Positions 39,464 through 47,370 of a stretch of DNA of 47,370 nucleotides are shown here, in pieces (the first letter of the stretch is position 1; the number at the start of each line of letters is the position of its first letter). The stretch spans positions 1 to 47,370 of the forward strand of contig NZ_JAQTWM010000021.1 of assembly GCF_028689305.1 (NCBI RefSeq), written 5' to 3'. The notes beneath the pieces are model-generated. The model was not told where the DNA came from and searched no databases. It saw nothing but the letters and a program-made list of their open reading frames with translations. A program made the translations under genes and the position numbers. This DNA is from Rhodoferax sp. GTDB lineage: Bacteria; Pseudomonadota; Gammaproteobacteria; Burkholderiales; Burkholderiaceae_C.

Positions 39464-39531
39464 GATGCAGTGTGGATGAAGTTGAAAAAGGGTAAAAAAT
39501 GCGCGCCCCCGGATGATGGACAGCCAGGTTC

Positions 39532-39768
39532 TCAGTCGATGAGTTTGTGTTCCAGCAGCTTTTTGCGCAGGGTGTTGCGGTTCAGGCCCAACCATTGGGC
39601 AGCTTTGGACTGGTTGTGGTCGGCGTGTTGCATGACCACTTCGAGCAGCGGTTTTTCCACCACGCTGATCAGCATGTCGTACATGCTGTCCGGTTCGCTG
39701 CCACCCAGGTCACACAAATAACCTTCCAGGTTGCTGCGCACACATTCTGCGATGTGCATGGGTTTCAT
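39532..39768 (-). CDS. fis: Fis-family nucleoid DNA-binding protein
   Basis: Small helix-turn-helix protein of 78 residues, with DNA-binding C-terminus [20 protein letters not shown] followed by RKKL. The dusB-fis pair is conserved in proteobacteria, and the start codon overlaps the dusB stop (ATGA, 39768-39765). It is shorter than enterobacterial Fis (98 residues), as is usual in betaproteobacteria. Confidence 0.94.
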   Translation of the reverse strand: MKPMHIAECVRSNLEGYLCDLGGSEPDSMYDMLISVVEKPLLEVVMQHADHNQSKAAQWLGLNRNTLRKKLLEHKLID

Positions 39769-40808
39769 GGTGTTGCCTCCAGATCCGGGTAAAGATGGTT
39801 GTCAGTTGCAGGTGTGGGCAAACGGTCCATGCCCTGGTTGAGCTGGTCAAAAAAGCCGGCCACGGCATCCCACTGCTGCCGGGCGTCCTCCAGTGTGTTC
39901 ATGGTGGCCCGGAAGGCCTCACCGCCAGGCAAGGCCTTCACATACCAGCCAATGTGTTTGCGCGCCGTGCGCACGCCGGCATATTCACCGTACAGGTCGT
40001 AATGGTCCTGCAGATGCGCCAGCAGCAGTTGTTTGACTTCAGCCACCAGCGGTGGCGCCAGCAAGGCGCCGGTGGCCAGAAAATGCAGCACTTCCCGAAA
40101 AATCCAGGGCCGCCCCTGCGCCGCGCGGCCAATCATCACGGCGTCGGCCCCGGTGGTCGCCAGCACAGCACGGGCTTTTTGCGGACTGTCAATGTCGCCA
40201 TTGGCCACCACCGGCACCGTCACCGCCGCCTTGACCGTCGCCACCGTCTCGTATTCGGCCTGGCCTTGGTAGCCCTGCTCGCGGGTGCGGCCATGCACGG
40301 TGATCATCTGCACCCCGGCGGCTTCGGCCTGACGTGCCAGGGTCACGGCGTTCTTGTGGGCCTGGCACCAGCCGGTGCGCATCTTGAGCGTGACCGGCAC
40401 CCGTTGCGGCGCACAGGCCTGCACCACGGCGGCCACGATGTCGATGGCCAAGCGTTCATCCTGCATCAGAGCCGAGCCAGCCCACTTGTTGCAGACTTTC
40501 TTGGCCGGGCAACCCATGTTGATATCGATCACCTGGGCACCACGGTCGATGTTGAAACGCGCCGCATCCGCCATCATCTGCGCATCGGTGCCAGCAATCT
40601 GCACGGCAATCAGTCCTGGTTCACCAACGTGGTTGGCACGGCGCGAGGTCTTGAGCGAGGCCTGCAGATCAGGCCGGCTGGTGACCATCTCGCTCACCGC
40701 GTAACCCGCCCCCAGCCGTTTGCACAACTGGCGAAACGGCCGGTCTGTCACCCCTGCCATCGGGGCCACAAAACAGGCATTGGGCAAAGAATAGGGGCCA
40801 ATATTCAT
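39765..40808 (-). CDS. dusB: tRNA-dihydrouridine synthase B
   Basis: FMN enzyme reducing specific uridines in tRNA, 347 residues. Motifs: FVAPMAGVTDRPFRQLCKRL, VSEMVTS, VIDINMGCPAKKVCNKWAGS with the catalytic Cys, MITVHGRTREQGYQG and VVANGDIDSPQKA. First gene of the dusB-fis pair. Confidence 0.96.
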   Translation of the reverse strand: MNIGPYSLPNACFVAPMAGVTDRPFRQLCKRLGAGYAVSEMVTSRPDLQASLKTSRRANHVGEPGLIAVQIAGTDAQMMADAARFNIDRGAQVIDINMGCPAKKVCNKWAGSALMQDERLAIDIVAAVVQACAPQRVPVTLKMRTGWCQAHKNAVTLARQAEAAGVQMITVHGRTREQGYQGQAEYETVATVKAAVTVPVVANGDIDSPQKARAVLATTGADAVMIGRAAQGRPWIFREVLHFLATGALLAPPLVAEVKQLLLAHLQDHYDLYGEYAGVRTARKHIGWYVKALPGGEAFRATMNTLEDARQQWDAVAGFFDQLNQGMDRLPTPATDNHLYPDLEATP

Positions 40809-41022
40809 GCGGGGAGATGAATCGTTACGCTAAAAATGGGGGGTTGCTCAGCACCATGACTGGTCCATCGGCCTGGGCTGGCAGGTGATCGCGGTTGGTG
40901 GGAGCGGTGATTCTAACTGCCTAAAAAAACGGCACCTGACAACCCGTCGTGGCCAAGCCCACGGTCCGCTGAAGCCCCTCGGGCGGCATCAGCGCCACGG
41001 GCCTTCCTATACTCCACACCCC

Positions 41023-41493
41023 ATGGACACCTGGATCACCCCCCTGCTCACCTGGCTGGCACTGCCCCAATTCGGCCTGAGCAGCCTGTTTGTGGTGTCG
41101 TTTGTGTCAGCCACCCTGTTGCCGATGGGGTCGGAGCCAGCGGTCTATGGCCTGGTCCAGCTCAACCCGCATCTGTTCTGGTCCGCCATTGGGGTGGCCA
41201 CTGTCGGCAACACCCTTGGCGGCGCCGTGAGCTGGTGGATGGGCCTGGCCTCCCACAAAGTGGTGGACCGTTATCACCATTCTGCCCACCATCTGCGGGC
41301 CATCACCTGGCTGCAGCAACTCGGCCCCAAAGCCTGCCTGCTGGCCTGGCTACCCGTGCTGGGCGACCCGCTGTGTGTGGTGGCCGGCTGGCTCAAACTG
41401 CCGTTCTGGCCTTGCCTGGCCTACATGGCCGTCGGCAAATTTGGCCGCTACCTGGTCATGACTTCGGCCCTGGTGGGGGTGTTTGGCCGCTGA
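41023..41493 (+). CDS. yqaA: YqaA-family (DedA-like) membrane protein
   Basis: Small membrane protein of 156 residues with about four hydrophobic segments and family blocks SLFVVSFVSATLLPMGSEP, GNTLGGAVSWWMG and LLAWLPVLGDPLCVVAGWL. Its function is unknown; it is related to DedA/SNARE-associated lipid scramblase-like proteins. ATG 41023 is chosen since upstream codons are not hydrophobic. TATACT 13 bases before the start could be a -10 element. The symbol is by family. Confidence 0.82.
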   Translation: MDTWITPLLTWLALPQFGLSSLFVVSFVSATLLPMGSEPAVYGLVQLNPHLFWSAIGVATVGNTLGGAVSWWMGLASHKVVDRYHHSAHHLRAITWLQQLGPKACLLAWLPVLGDPLCVVAGWLKLPFWPCLAYMAVGKFGRYLVMTSALVGVFGR

Positions 41494-41532
41494 CGGCGAT
41501 CCGCCGCCACCCCGTCGGAACACCCGAAATGC

Positions 41533-41589
41533 TCTATTTTTGATAGCTACCCAGGCTTATTCCATCCGGGCTAGAGGCCAATTTCCTTA
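41533..41589 (+). repeat. Intergenic repeat copy R4
   Basis: Reads CTATTTTTGATAGCTACCCA, then GGCTTATTCCATCCGGGCTA, then GAGGCCAATTTCCTTA. It is between the convergent yqaA-like and ychF genes and ends on the ychF stop codon. It is the clearest copy and serves as reference for the others. Confidence 0.7.
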
Positions 41590-42675
41590 GGAACTAAAGA
41601 GGAAATTCATGACATCACCATCCTTGACGACGTAGTCCTTGCCCTCAGCGCGCATCTTGCCCGCATCCTTGGCACCCTGTTCACCCTTGAAGGCAATGAA
41701 GTCGTCATAGGCGATGGTCTGGGCGCGGATGTAGCCCTTTTCGAAATCGGTGTGGATCACGCCAGCGGCTTGCGGGCCGGTGTCGCCCTTGTGGATGGTC
41801 CAGGCGCGCACCTCTTTCACACCGGCGGTGAAATAGGTTTGCAGGCCCAGCAGGTCGTAGGCGGCACGGATCAGGCGGTTCAGGCCGGGCTCGTGCAGGC
41901 CCATTTCTTCCAGGAACATCTGGCGGTCTTCGTCGCTCATGTCGGCCATCTCAGCCTCCAGCTTGGCGCAGATCGCCACCACCGGCGCGTTCTGGGCCTT
42001 GGCATAGGCGGTCAAACGGTCCAGCAGGGGGTTGTTTTCAAAGCCGTCTTCCGACACATTGGCCACAAACATGGCAGGCTTGGCGGTGATCAGGAAGAAC
42101 TGCTTCAACAAGGGCAACTCTTCCTTGCTGAAGTCCAGGGTGCGGATCGGCTTGGCTTCATTGAGCGCCACCTGGCAGCGCTCCAGAATGCTGACCAGCT
42201 TGGCGGCTTCCTTGTCGCCACCCGAGCGGGCCGCTTTCTGGTAACGCGCCAGCGCCTTGTCCACCGTGCTCAGGTCGGCCAGGCACAGCTCGGTCTGGAT
42301 CACCTCAATGTCCGAAATCGGGTCCACCTTGCCGGCCACGTGGATCACGTTGTCGTCTTCAAAGCAGCGCACCACATTGACGGTGGCGTCGGTTTCGCGG
42401 ATGTGCGCCAGGAATTTGTTACCCAGACCTTCACCGGTGCTGGCGCCAGCCACCAGACCGGCGATGTCCACGAACTCGACAATCGCGCGCTGCACACGCT
42501 CAGGCTTGACGATGGCCGACAAGGCGTCGAGCCGCGGGTCGGGCACTTCCACAATGCCGACATTGGGCTCAATGGTGCAGAAGGGGTAGTTTTCAGCAGC
42601 AATACCGGCCTTGGTCAGCGCGTTGAACAGGGTCGATTTACCGACGTTGGGCAAGCCCACGATGCCACATTTCAT
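41587..42675 (-). CDS. ychF: Ribosome-associated ATPase YchF (OLA1 family)
   Basis: Obg-related P-loop ATPase of 362 residues. P loop [18 protein letters not shown], then [38 protein letters not shown] and a C-terminal TGS domain ([20 protein letters not shown]). ATG 42675 gives the standard start [12 protein letters not shown]. It is divergent from the UbiH-like gene. Confidence 0.97.
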   Translation of the reverse strand: MKCGIVGLPNVGKSTLFNALTKAGIAAENYPFCTIEPNVGIVEVPDPRLDALSAIVKPERVQRAIVEFVDIAGLVAGASTGEGLGNKFLAHIRETDATVNVVRCFEDDNVIHVAGKVDPISDIEVIQTELCLADLSTVDKALARYQKAARSGGDKEAAKLVSILERCQVALNEAKPIRTLDFSKEELPLLKQFFLITAKPAMFVANVSEDGFENNPLLDRLTAYAKAQNAPVVAICAKLEAEMADMSDEDRQMFLEEMGLHEPGLNRLIRAAYDLLGLQTYFTAGVKEVRAWTIHKGDTGPQAAGVIHTDFEKGYIRAQTIAYDDFIAFKGEQGAKDAGKMRAEGKDYVVKDGDVMNFLFSS

Positions 42676-42791
42676 ACAAATCCTAACGAGTTGGGGAGCG
42701 CCTTGGCGCATGGTCTGCGAACGCCAGCGGTCCGCCAGACAAAACCCCGGATTATCCATGAGGCCACCATGGCACTCCTACAATCGCGCGC

Positions 42792-43910
42792 ATGACGCAT
42801 CATTTTGATATCTGTATTCGGGGTGGCGGCATTGTCGGCCACACCCTGGCCCTGCTGCTGGCGCGTGACCGCTTGCGCGTCGCCCTGGTGGCCCAGGCCC
42901 CCGCCAGCCCTGTGACCGCTGGCCCGGATGTGCGGGCCTACGCCCTGAATGCCAAATCCAAGGCCCTGCTGGAATCGGTCCGCTGCTGGCCCGATGCCGA
43001 ACACGCCACCGCCGTGACCACCATGCAGGTCAAGGGGGATGACGGTGGTGAAGTCAACTTTGACGCCGCAGAACTGGCCGTGCCGGCCCTGACCTGGATT
43101 GTCGATGTCCCCACGCTGGAAGCCCAACTGGCCGATGCCGTGCGGTTTCAGCCCCAGATTGAGGTGCTGACGACCCCACCCGCTGCCACCCTGACCGTGG
43201 TGTGTGAAGGCAAGGCCAGCCGTACCCGGGCCGAACTGGGGGTGGAATTCAACGTCGCCCGTTACCCGCAGCATGCCATTGCCACCCGCCTGACGTGTGA
43301 ACATGGGCACGCCCAAATGGCCAGACAGTGGTTCACTCCGGGTGAAATCCTGGCTTTTCTGCCGCTGGACGGCGCACAGGGCAAGACCGTGGGCATTGTC
43401 TGGTCGGTGCAGGAGAACCGTGTTCAGGACCTGCTGGACGCCAGCGAAGAAGATTTTTGCGCCGAGCTGGGGCAGATCAGCGGCAACTGCCTGGGCCAGC
43501 TGCAACTGTGCAGCGTGCGCAGCGCCTGGCCGCTGCAGTCCGCCCAGGCCAGCCGCTGGATCGGCAGCACCGCTGGTCAGGCCTGGGCACTGGCCGGTGA
43601 TGCGGCGCACAATGTGCATCCGCTGGCCGGACAGGGCCTGAATCTGGGCTTGGGTGACGTGGCGGAACTGGCCCGCATCCTGCATGGCCGCGCCTATTGG
43701 CGGCCAGTCAGCGACCACAAGCTGCTGCGCCAGTATGAGCGTGCCCGCCGCACCGAAGTCAGCGCCACCGGGCTGGCCATGGACGGCCTGCAACAGCTGT
43801 TCTCCAGAAATGGCGACACCTGGCAGACCCTGCGCAACTGGGGCATGACAGGTTTTGAGCACAGCGGCCTGGCCAAGGACTGGGCTGCCCGCTACGCCAT
43901 GGGGCTTTAA
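42792..43910 (+). CDS. UbiH/VisC-family FAD monooxygenase
   Basis: Flavin hydroxylase of 372 residues, probably of ubiquinone ring hydroxylation. The N-terminal dinucleotide fold is DICIRGGGIVGHTLALLLAR and the C-terminal FAD motif WALAGDAAHNVHPLAGQGLN. The middle fingerprint, usually GADGxxS, is changed to CEGKASRTR. It is somewhat shorter than typical UbiH (~390-400). Which ring position it would hydroxylate cannot be told. It begins 116 bases from divergent ychF and is followed by dsbC. Confidence 0.88.
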   Translation: MTHHFDICIRGGGIVGHTLALLLARDRLRVALVAQAPASPVTAGPDVRAYALNAKSKALLESVRCWPDAEHATAVTTMQVKGDDGGEVNFDAAELAVPALTWIVDVPTLEAQLADAVRFQPQIEVLTTPPAATLTVVCEGKASRTRAELGVEFNVARYPQHAIATRLTCEHGHAQMARQWFTPGEILAFLPLDGAQGKTVGIVWSVQENRVQDLLDASEEDFCAELGQISGNCLGQLQLCSVRSAWPLQSAQASRWIGSTAGQAWALAGDAAHNVHPLAGQGLNLGLGDVAELARILHGRAYWRPVSDHKLLRQYERARRTEVSATGLAMDGLQQLFSRNGDTWQTLRNWGMTGFEHSGLAKDWAARYAMGL

Positions 43911-43932
43911 CGGATTGATTGACTGGACCACC

Positions 43933-44643
43933 ATGAAAAAACTCACCACCACCCTGATCGCCTGCACCCTGCTGGCAACCTCCGGCGCCTGGGCGCAGGA
44001 AGCAGCCATCCGCAAAAACCTGGGCGAACGCATTCCGCAACTGGGGAAAATTGACGAAATCAGCAAAACGCCCATTCCGGGGGTGTTCGAAATTCGGGTG
44101 GGTACCGACATTCTTTATGCCGACGCCCAGGGCAATTACCTGATTCAAGGCAGCCTGATCGATACCAAGCAGCGCCGCAACCTCACCGAGGAGCGGGTCG
44201 ACAAGCTCACCGCCATCGATTTTTCAACACTGCCGTTCAAGGACGCGTTCACCATCGTCCGCGGTGATGGCAAACGCAAACTGGCCGTGTTTGAAGACCC
44301 CAACTGCGGTTACTGCAAGCGTTTCGAGAAAGACCTGCAGAAAATCAACAATGTGACGGTCTACCTGTTCCTGTACCCCATCCTGAGCCCCGATTCGGGT
44401 GAAAAATCCCGCAACATCTGGTGCGCCAAGGACAAGGCCAAGACCTGGCAGGACTGGATGGTGCGTGACATCACCCCACCCGCTGTGAGTTGTGACTCGG
44501 CCGCAGTCACCCGCAATGTGGACCTGGGCCACAAGTACAAGATCACCGGCACACCCACGCTGGTATTTGCCGACGGCACCCGGGTACCTGGCGCCGTGGG
44601 CGCTGACCAGGTTGAAAAACGCCTGGCCCAAGCGGGCAACTGA
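43933..44643 (+). CDS. dsbC: DsbC, periplasmic disulfide isomerase
   Basis: Thiol-disulfide isomerase of 236 residues. Signal peptide KLTTTLIACTLLATSGAWAQ, N-terminal dimerisation domain, then a thioredoxin fold with active site FEDPNCGYCKRFEK and cis-Pro segment ITGTPTLVFADG. A second cysteine pair (NIWCAKD, AVSCDS) is also typical. ATG 43933 chosen for the signal. It follows the UbiH-like gene by 22 bases and overlaps the M61 peptidase gene by one base (TGATG). Confidence 0.95.
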   Translation: MKKLTTTLIACTLLATSGAWAQEAAIRKNLGERIPQLGKIDEISKTPIPGVFEIRVGTDILYADAQGNYLIQGSLIDTKQRRNLTEERVDKLTAIDFSTLPFKDAFTIVRGDGKRKLAVFEDPNCGYCKRFEKDLQKINNVTVYLFLYPILSPDSGEKSRNIWCAKDKAKTWQDWMVRDITPPAVSCDSAAVTRNVDLGHKYKITGTPTLVFADGTRVPGAVGADQVEKRLAQAGN

Positions 44644-46439
44644 TGGCGCGCCAGCCTGTCTTGCCGCCACTGGCCTACCAGGTCAGCCTGCGCGACTGTC
44701 ACGCCCACCTGTTTGCGGTGCACCTGCGCATCGCCCATCCCGCCGAAAACCAGATCGTGAGCCTGCCGGTGTGGATTCCGGGCAGCTACTTGGTGCGGGA
44801 ATTCGCCAAACATCTGCAACACCTGCAAGCGCGCCAGGCGGGGGCATCCGTCGCCATTGAGCAGCAGGACAAATGCAGCTGGCGCATCCGCTGTGCGGCC
44901 GACCAGCCGCTGGAACTCGAGTACGAGGTCTACGCCTTCGACAGTTCGGTGCGTACCGCCTGGCTCGACAGCCAACGCGGTTTTTTCAACGGCACCAGCC
45001 TTTGCCTGCGGGTCCACGGTCAGGAAGACCTGCCACACCGTCTGATGCTGCCCAAGGAGGGCGCGCCTGCGGGCTGGCAGGTTGCCACCGCCTTGCCTGC
45101 GCAAAAAATCAACGCCCAGGGCTTTGGCAGTTACCTGGCCGCCAACTACGATGAACTGGTGGACTCGCCCGTGGAAATGGGCTCGTTCTGGCGCGGCAGC
45201 TTCACCGCTGGCGGCATCGAACACCAGTTTGTGGTGGCGGGAGCCCCGGCCAGTTTTGACGGCGCCCGTCTGCTGGCCGATACCCAGGCGATTTGCGAGG
45301 CCGAAATCAATTTCTGGCATGGCAAGCCAGCGCGCAGCCCAAACCGCCCGGCACATGAACACTACCTGTTCATGCTCAACGCCGTGGACAACGGCTACGG
45401 CGGTCTGGAGCATCGCCACAGCACGGCCCTGATCTGCAAACGCGCCGACCTGCCACGGCTGGGCCAGAGTCCGACGCGCGGCCCGGCTGACGGCTACACC
45501 ACCTTGCTCGGCCTGATCAGCCATGAGTACTTCCACACCTGGAATGTCAAGCGCCTGCGCCCGGCTGAATTCGCCCGTTATGACTACAACCAGGAAAACT
45601 ACACCGAACTGCTGTGGTTTTTTGAAGGTTTCACCAGTTACTACGACGACCTGCTGCTGCGCCGCGCCGGGCTGATCGACGATGCCGCGTACCTGAGCCT
45701 GCTGGGCAAAACCATCAACCAGGTGCTGCAAACACCAGGACGGCAGGTGCAGACCGTGGCGCAAGCCAGCTTTGATGCCTGGGTCAAATACTACCGGCAG
45801 GACGAAAACAGCAGCAACGCCACCGTCAGCTACTACACCAAGGGGTCGCTGGTGGCGCTGTGCCTGGACCTGCATCTGCGCCAGAACAGCGCCAGCAGCC
45901 TGGACGCCGTCATGCGCGCCCTGTGGCAGCGCACCCGGGGCGGACCGATGACCGAGAACGACCTGCTGGCGGTGCTGGCAGACCTGTCCGGCCAGCCGAT
46001 GCAGAACCTGTTGACGCAGTGGGTGCACAGCACCACCGAGCTGCCGCTGCAGCCGCTGCTGACACAACAAGGGGTGGCCTACACCGAAGAATCAGCAGCG
46101 CTGGCAGACCAGCTCGGCCTGCGCGTCACCGAAACTGGTGGTGTGCGGGTCAAGAGTGTGCTGCGTGGCAGCGCTGCCGAGCAGGCCGGCTTTGCGGCGG
46201 GTGACGAATGGTTGGGCGTGGCGGCCACCGCCAACCAGCCCGTCACCGGCTGGCGTCTCAACAAACTCGATGAATTGCCGCTGTACCTGGGCACGGCCGC
46301 CACCTTTGACGCCCTGGTGGCGCGCGATCAACGGCTGCTGACCCTGCACGTCACCCGACCAGCCAGCGTCAACACCGTCCAACTGGCCGTCAGCGATGCC
46401 AAACGGGTGTCGCAGTGGCTTGGCAACACACCCGGTTAA
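44643..46439 (+). CDS. M61-family glycyl aminopeptidase-like metallopeptidase with PDZ domain
   Basis: Protein of 598 residues. The N-terminal M61 beta domain includes [19 protein letters not shown]. The zinc motif is [14 protein letters not shown] (His294, Glu295, His298). A further ligand Glu is expected in [20 protein letters not shown]. The C-terminal PDZ domain has [20 protein letters not shown]. No signal peptide is evident, so it is probably cytoplasmic. The substrate is unknown; family members prefer Gly/Ala N-termini. Confidence 0.93.
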   Translation: MARQPVLPPLAYQVSLRDCHAHLFAVHLRIAHPAENQIVSLPVWIPGSYLVREFAKHLQHLQARQAGASVAIEQQDKCSWRIRCAADQPLELEYEVYAFDSSVRTAWLDSQRGFFNGTSLCLRVHGQEDLPHRLMLPKEGAPAGWQVATALPAQKINAQGFGSYLAANYDELVDSPVEMGSFWRGSFTAGGIEHQFVVAGAPASFDGARLLADTQAICEAEINFWHGKPARSPNRPAHEHYLFMLNAVDNGYGGLEHRHSTALICKRADLPRLGQSPTRGPADGYTTLLGLISHEYFHTWNVKRLRPAEFARYDYNQENYTELLWFFEGFTSYYDDLLLRRAGLIDDAAYLSLLGKTINQVLQTPGRQVQTVAQASFDAWVKYYRQDENSSNATVSYYTKGSLVALCLDLHLRQNSASSLDAVMRALWQRTRGGPMTENDLLAVLADLSGQPMQNLLTQWVHSTTELPLQPLLTQQGVAYTEESAALADQLGLRVTETGGVRVKSVLRGSAAEQAGFAAGDEWLGVAATANQPVTGWRLNKLDELPLYLGTAATFDALVARDQRLLTLHVTRPASVNTVQLAVSDAKRVSQWLGNTPG

Positions 46440-46465
46440 TCCCCCATCATCAAAGAGGACCCTCC

Positions 46466-47245
46466 ATGACCTATGAACTGATCACCGTGCGTACCGAAGC
46501 CGACAAAGTCGGCATCATCACACTGAACCGCCCCAAGCAGCTCAACGCCCTCAACGACCAGTTGATGACTGAGCTGGGCGCAGCACTGCAGGCGTTTGAC
46601 CAGGATACGGCGATCCACTGCATGATCATCACCGGCAGCGAAAAAGCCTTTGCCGCCGGTGCTGACATTGGTGGCATGGCCAACTACAGTTTCACCGACG
46701 TCTACAAGGAAGACTTCATCACCCGCAACTGGGAAAAAATCCGCAGCGTGCGCAAACCGGTGATTGCTGCCGTCAGCGGTTTTGCCCTGGGCGGCGGGTG
46801 TGAACTGGCCATGATGTGCGACTTCATCATCGCCGCCGACAACGCCCGCTTTGGCCAGCCCGAAATCAAGCTCGGCATCATCCCGGGTGCCGGTGGCACC
46901 CAGCGTCTGCCCCGCGCCGTCGGCAAGGCCAAGGCCATGGACCTGGCACTCACCGGGCGCATGATGGATGCCGCCGAGGCTGAACGCGCCGGCCTGGTCA
47001 GCCGGGTGGTGCCGCTGGACAAGCTGATGGACGAAGCACTGGGTGCTGCGCTGATGATCGGTGACTACTCCCAGGTGGCCACCATGGCCGTCAAGGAGTC
47101 AGTGAACCGCGCGTTTGAAAGCAGCCTCAATGACGGCATCATGTTTGAGCGCCGCCTGTTCCACGCCTTGTTTGCCACCGCCGACCAGAAGGAAGGCATG
47201 GACGCGTTTGTCAACAAGCGCAAAGCCACTTTCACCCATCGTTGA
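46466..47245 (+). CDS. Enoyl-CoA hydratase (crotonase family)
   Basis: Hydratase of 259 residues that adds water to trans-2-enoyl-CoA. The oxyanion and catalytic regions are [27 protein letters not shown] and [20 protein letters not shown], with both catalytic glutamates. It is close to the short-chain/PaaF type. ATG 46466 has GAGGA upstream and starts the canonical N-terminus (the frame is open further, inside the peptidase gene). Confidence 0.93.
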   Translation: MTYELITVRTEADKVGIITLNRPKQLNALNDQLMTELGAALQAFDQDTAIHCMIITGSEKAFAAGADIGGMANYSFTDVYKEDFITRNWEKIRSVRKPVIAAVSGFALGGGCELAMMCDFIIAADNARFGQPEIKLGIIPGAGGTQRLPRAVGKAKAMDLALTGRMMDAAEAERAGLVSRVVPLDKLMDEALGAALMIGDYSQVATMAVKESVNRAFESSLNDGIMFERRLFHALFATADQKEGMDAFVNKRKATFTHR

Positions 47246-47252
47246 ACAGTGG

Positions 47253-47282
47253 CTGAAAATGCCAGCCGGATCCGGCTATAAT
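47253..47282 (+). promoter_or_regulatory. Promoter of tRNA-Met
   Basis: TATAAT at 47277-47282 lies 12 bases before the mature tRNA; CTGAAA at 47253-47258 is an acceptable -35 with an 18-base spacer. The spacer contains most of the perfect palindrome AGCCGGATCCGGCT (47264-47277). The discriminator CGCTCC is GC-rich, as in stringently controlled promoters. Confidence 0.65.
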
Positions 47283-47293
47283 TTCGCTCCGTT

Positions 47294-47370
47294 GGTGATA
47301 TAGCTCAGTTGGTTAGAGCGCAGCATTCATAATGCTGATGTCGGTGGTTCAAATCCACCTATCACCACCA
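47294..47370 (+). tRNA. tRNA-Met (anticodon CAT)
   Basis: 77 bases including an encoded CCA. The acceptor stem GGTGATA pairs with TATCACC, the D arm is GCTC..GAGC, and the anticodon stem CAGCA/TGCTG encloses loop TTCATAA with CAT at 47328-47330. The T arm is GGTGG-TTCAAAT-CCACC. The first base pair G-C excludes an initiator tRNA. An Ile (lysidine) tRNA is the alternative, but the body looks like elongator Met. Confidence 0.93.

Noticed and set aside
40809..41022. Possible small gene before the YqaA-type protein
   Set aside because: The frame from 40885 has no ribosome site or conserved sequence; it is only an upstream extension of the membrane protein frame.
42672..44111. Open frame of 479 codons on the minus strand
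   Set aside because: Antisense to the UbiH-like gene and dsbC; no domain and no plausible start signal.
44361..46070. Open frame of 569 codons on the minus strand
   Set aside because: Antisense to the dsbC end and the M61 peptidase, both clear families; the translation has no recognisable motif.

Overview
The window looks like the chromosome of a betaproteobacterium, order Burkholderiales and probably family Comamonadaceae (Rhodoferax-like). The evidence is the gene orders rubredoxin-pilGHIJ-chpA / hemL, purH-fis-dusB and yqgE-ruvX-pyrR-pyrB-pyrX, the moderately high GC with GC-rich third positions, and a short intergenic repeat of a type I associate with Comamonadaceae. The genus is an inference. 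Genes are tightly packed and no gene-free stretch exceeds about 225 bases. I saw no CRISPR array, insertion sequence, prophage or rRNA.

The left 18 kb is a lithotrophic sulfur-oxidation island. A two-component system (1-2087, kinase cut by the window edge) is followed by a complete sox operon read leftward: soxR, soxC, soxD, soxY, soxZ, soxA, soxX, soxB and a thioredoxin (9943 down to 2310). Because SoxCD is present, thiosulfate should be oxidised fully to sulfate. Two hairpin-plus-U-tract structures, after soxZ and after soxX, divide the operon into graded blocks. Upstream, also leftward, lies a DUF302 lipoprotein, a FadL-type outer-membrane protein and a small cytochrome c (12354-10016), with an FNR-type box in front. 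Next come an FNR-like regulator with a thioredoxin, and a divergent YeeE/YedE sulfur transporter. Then follow a flavocytochrome c sulfide dehydrogenase operon (cytochrome c, fccB, fccA), a divergent periplasmic DsrE-like protein and a second SoxR-like ArsR regulator. A conserved ~28-bp dyad element occurs upstream of both the DUF302 operon and the fcc operon, so these two look co-regulated.

From 18.3 to 26.6 kb lie a divergent Fe(III)-type ABC permease and ATPase without a binding protein, the pyrimidine operon yqgE-ruvX-pyrR-pyrB-pyrX (pyrX encodes a dihydroorotase homologue lacking its metal-binding histidines), and a DNA photolyase.

From 26.6 to 36.3 kb is the Pil-Chp chemosensory operon for twitching motility (rubredoxin, pilG, pilH, pilI, pilJ and a 1918-residue chpA). 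chpA carries two adjacent seven-copy hexanucleotide arrays. The remaining 11 kb is housekeeping: hemL, purH, fis, dusB, a YqaA-type membrane protein, ychF, a UbiH-like monooxygenase, dsbC, an M61 peptidase, an enoyl-CoA hydratase and a tRNA-Met(CAT) at the right edge.

A ~50-bp repeat occurs four times (2237, 26564, 37761, 41533), three of them exactly between convergent genes, where it sometimes supplies the stop codons.
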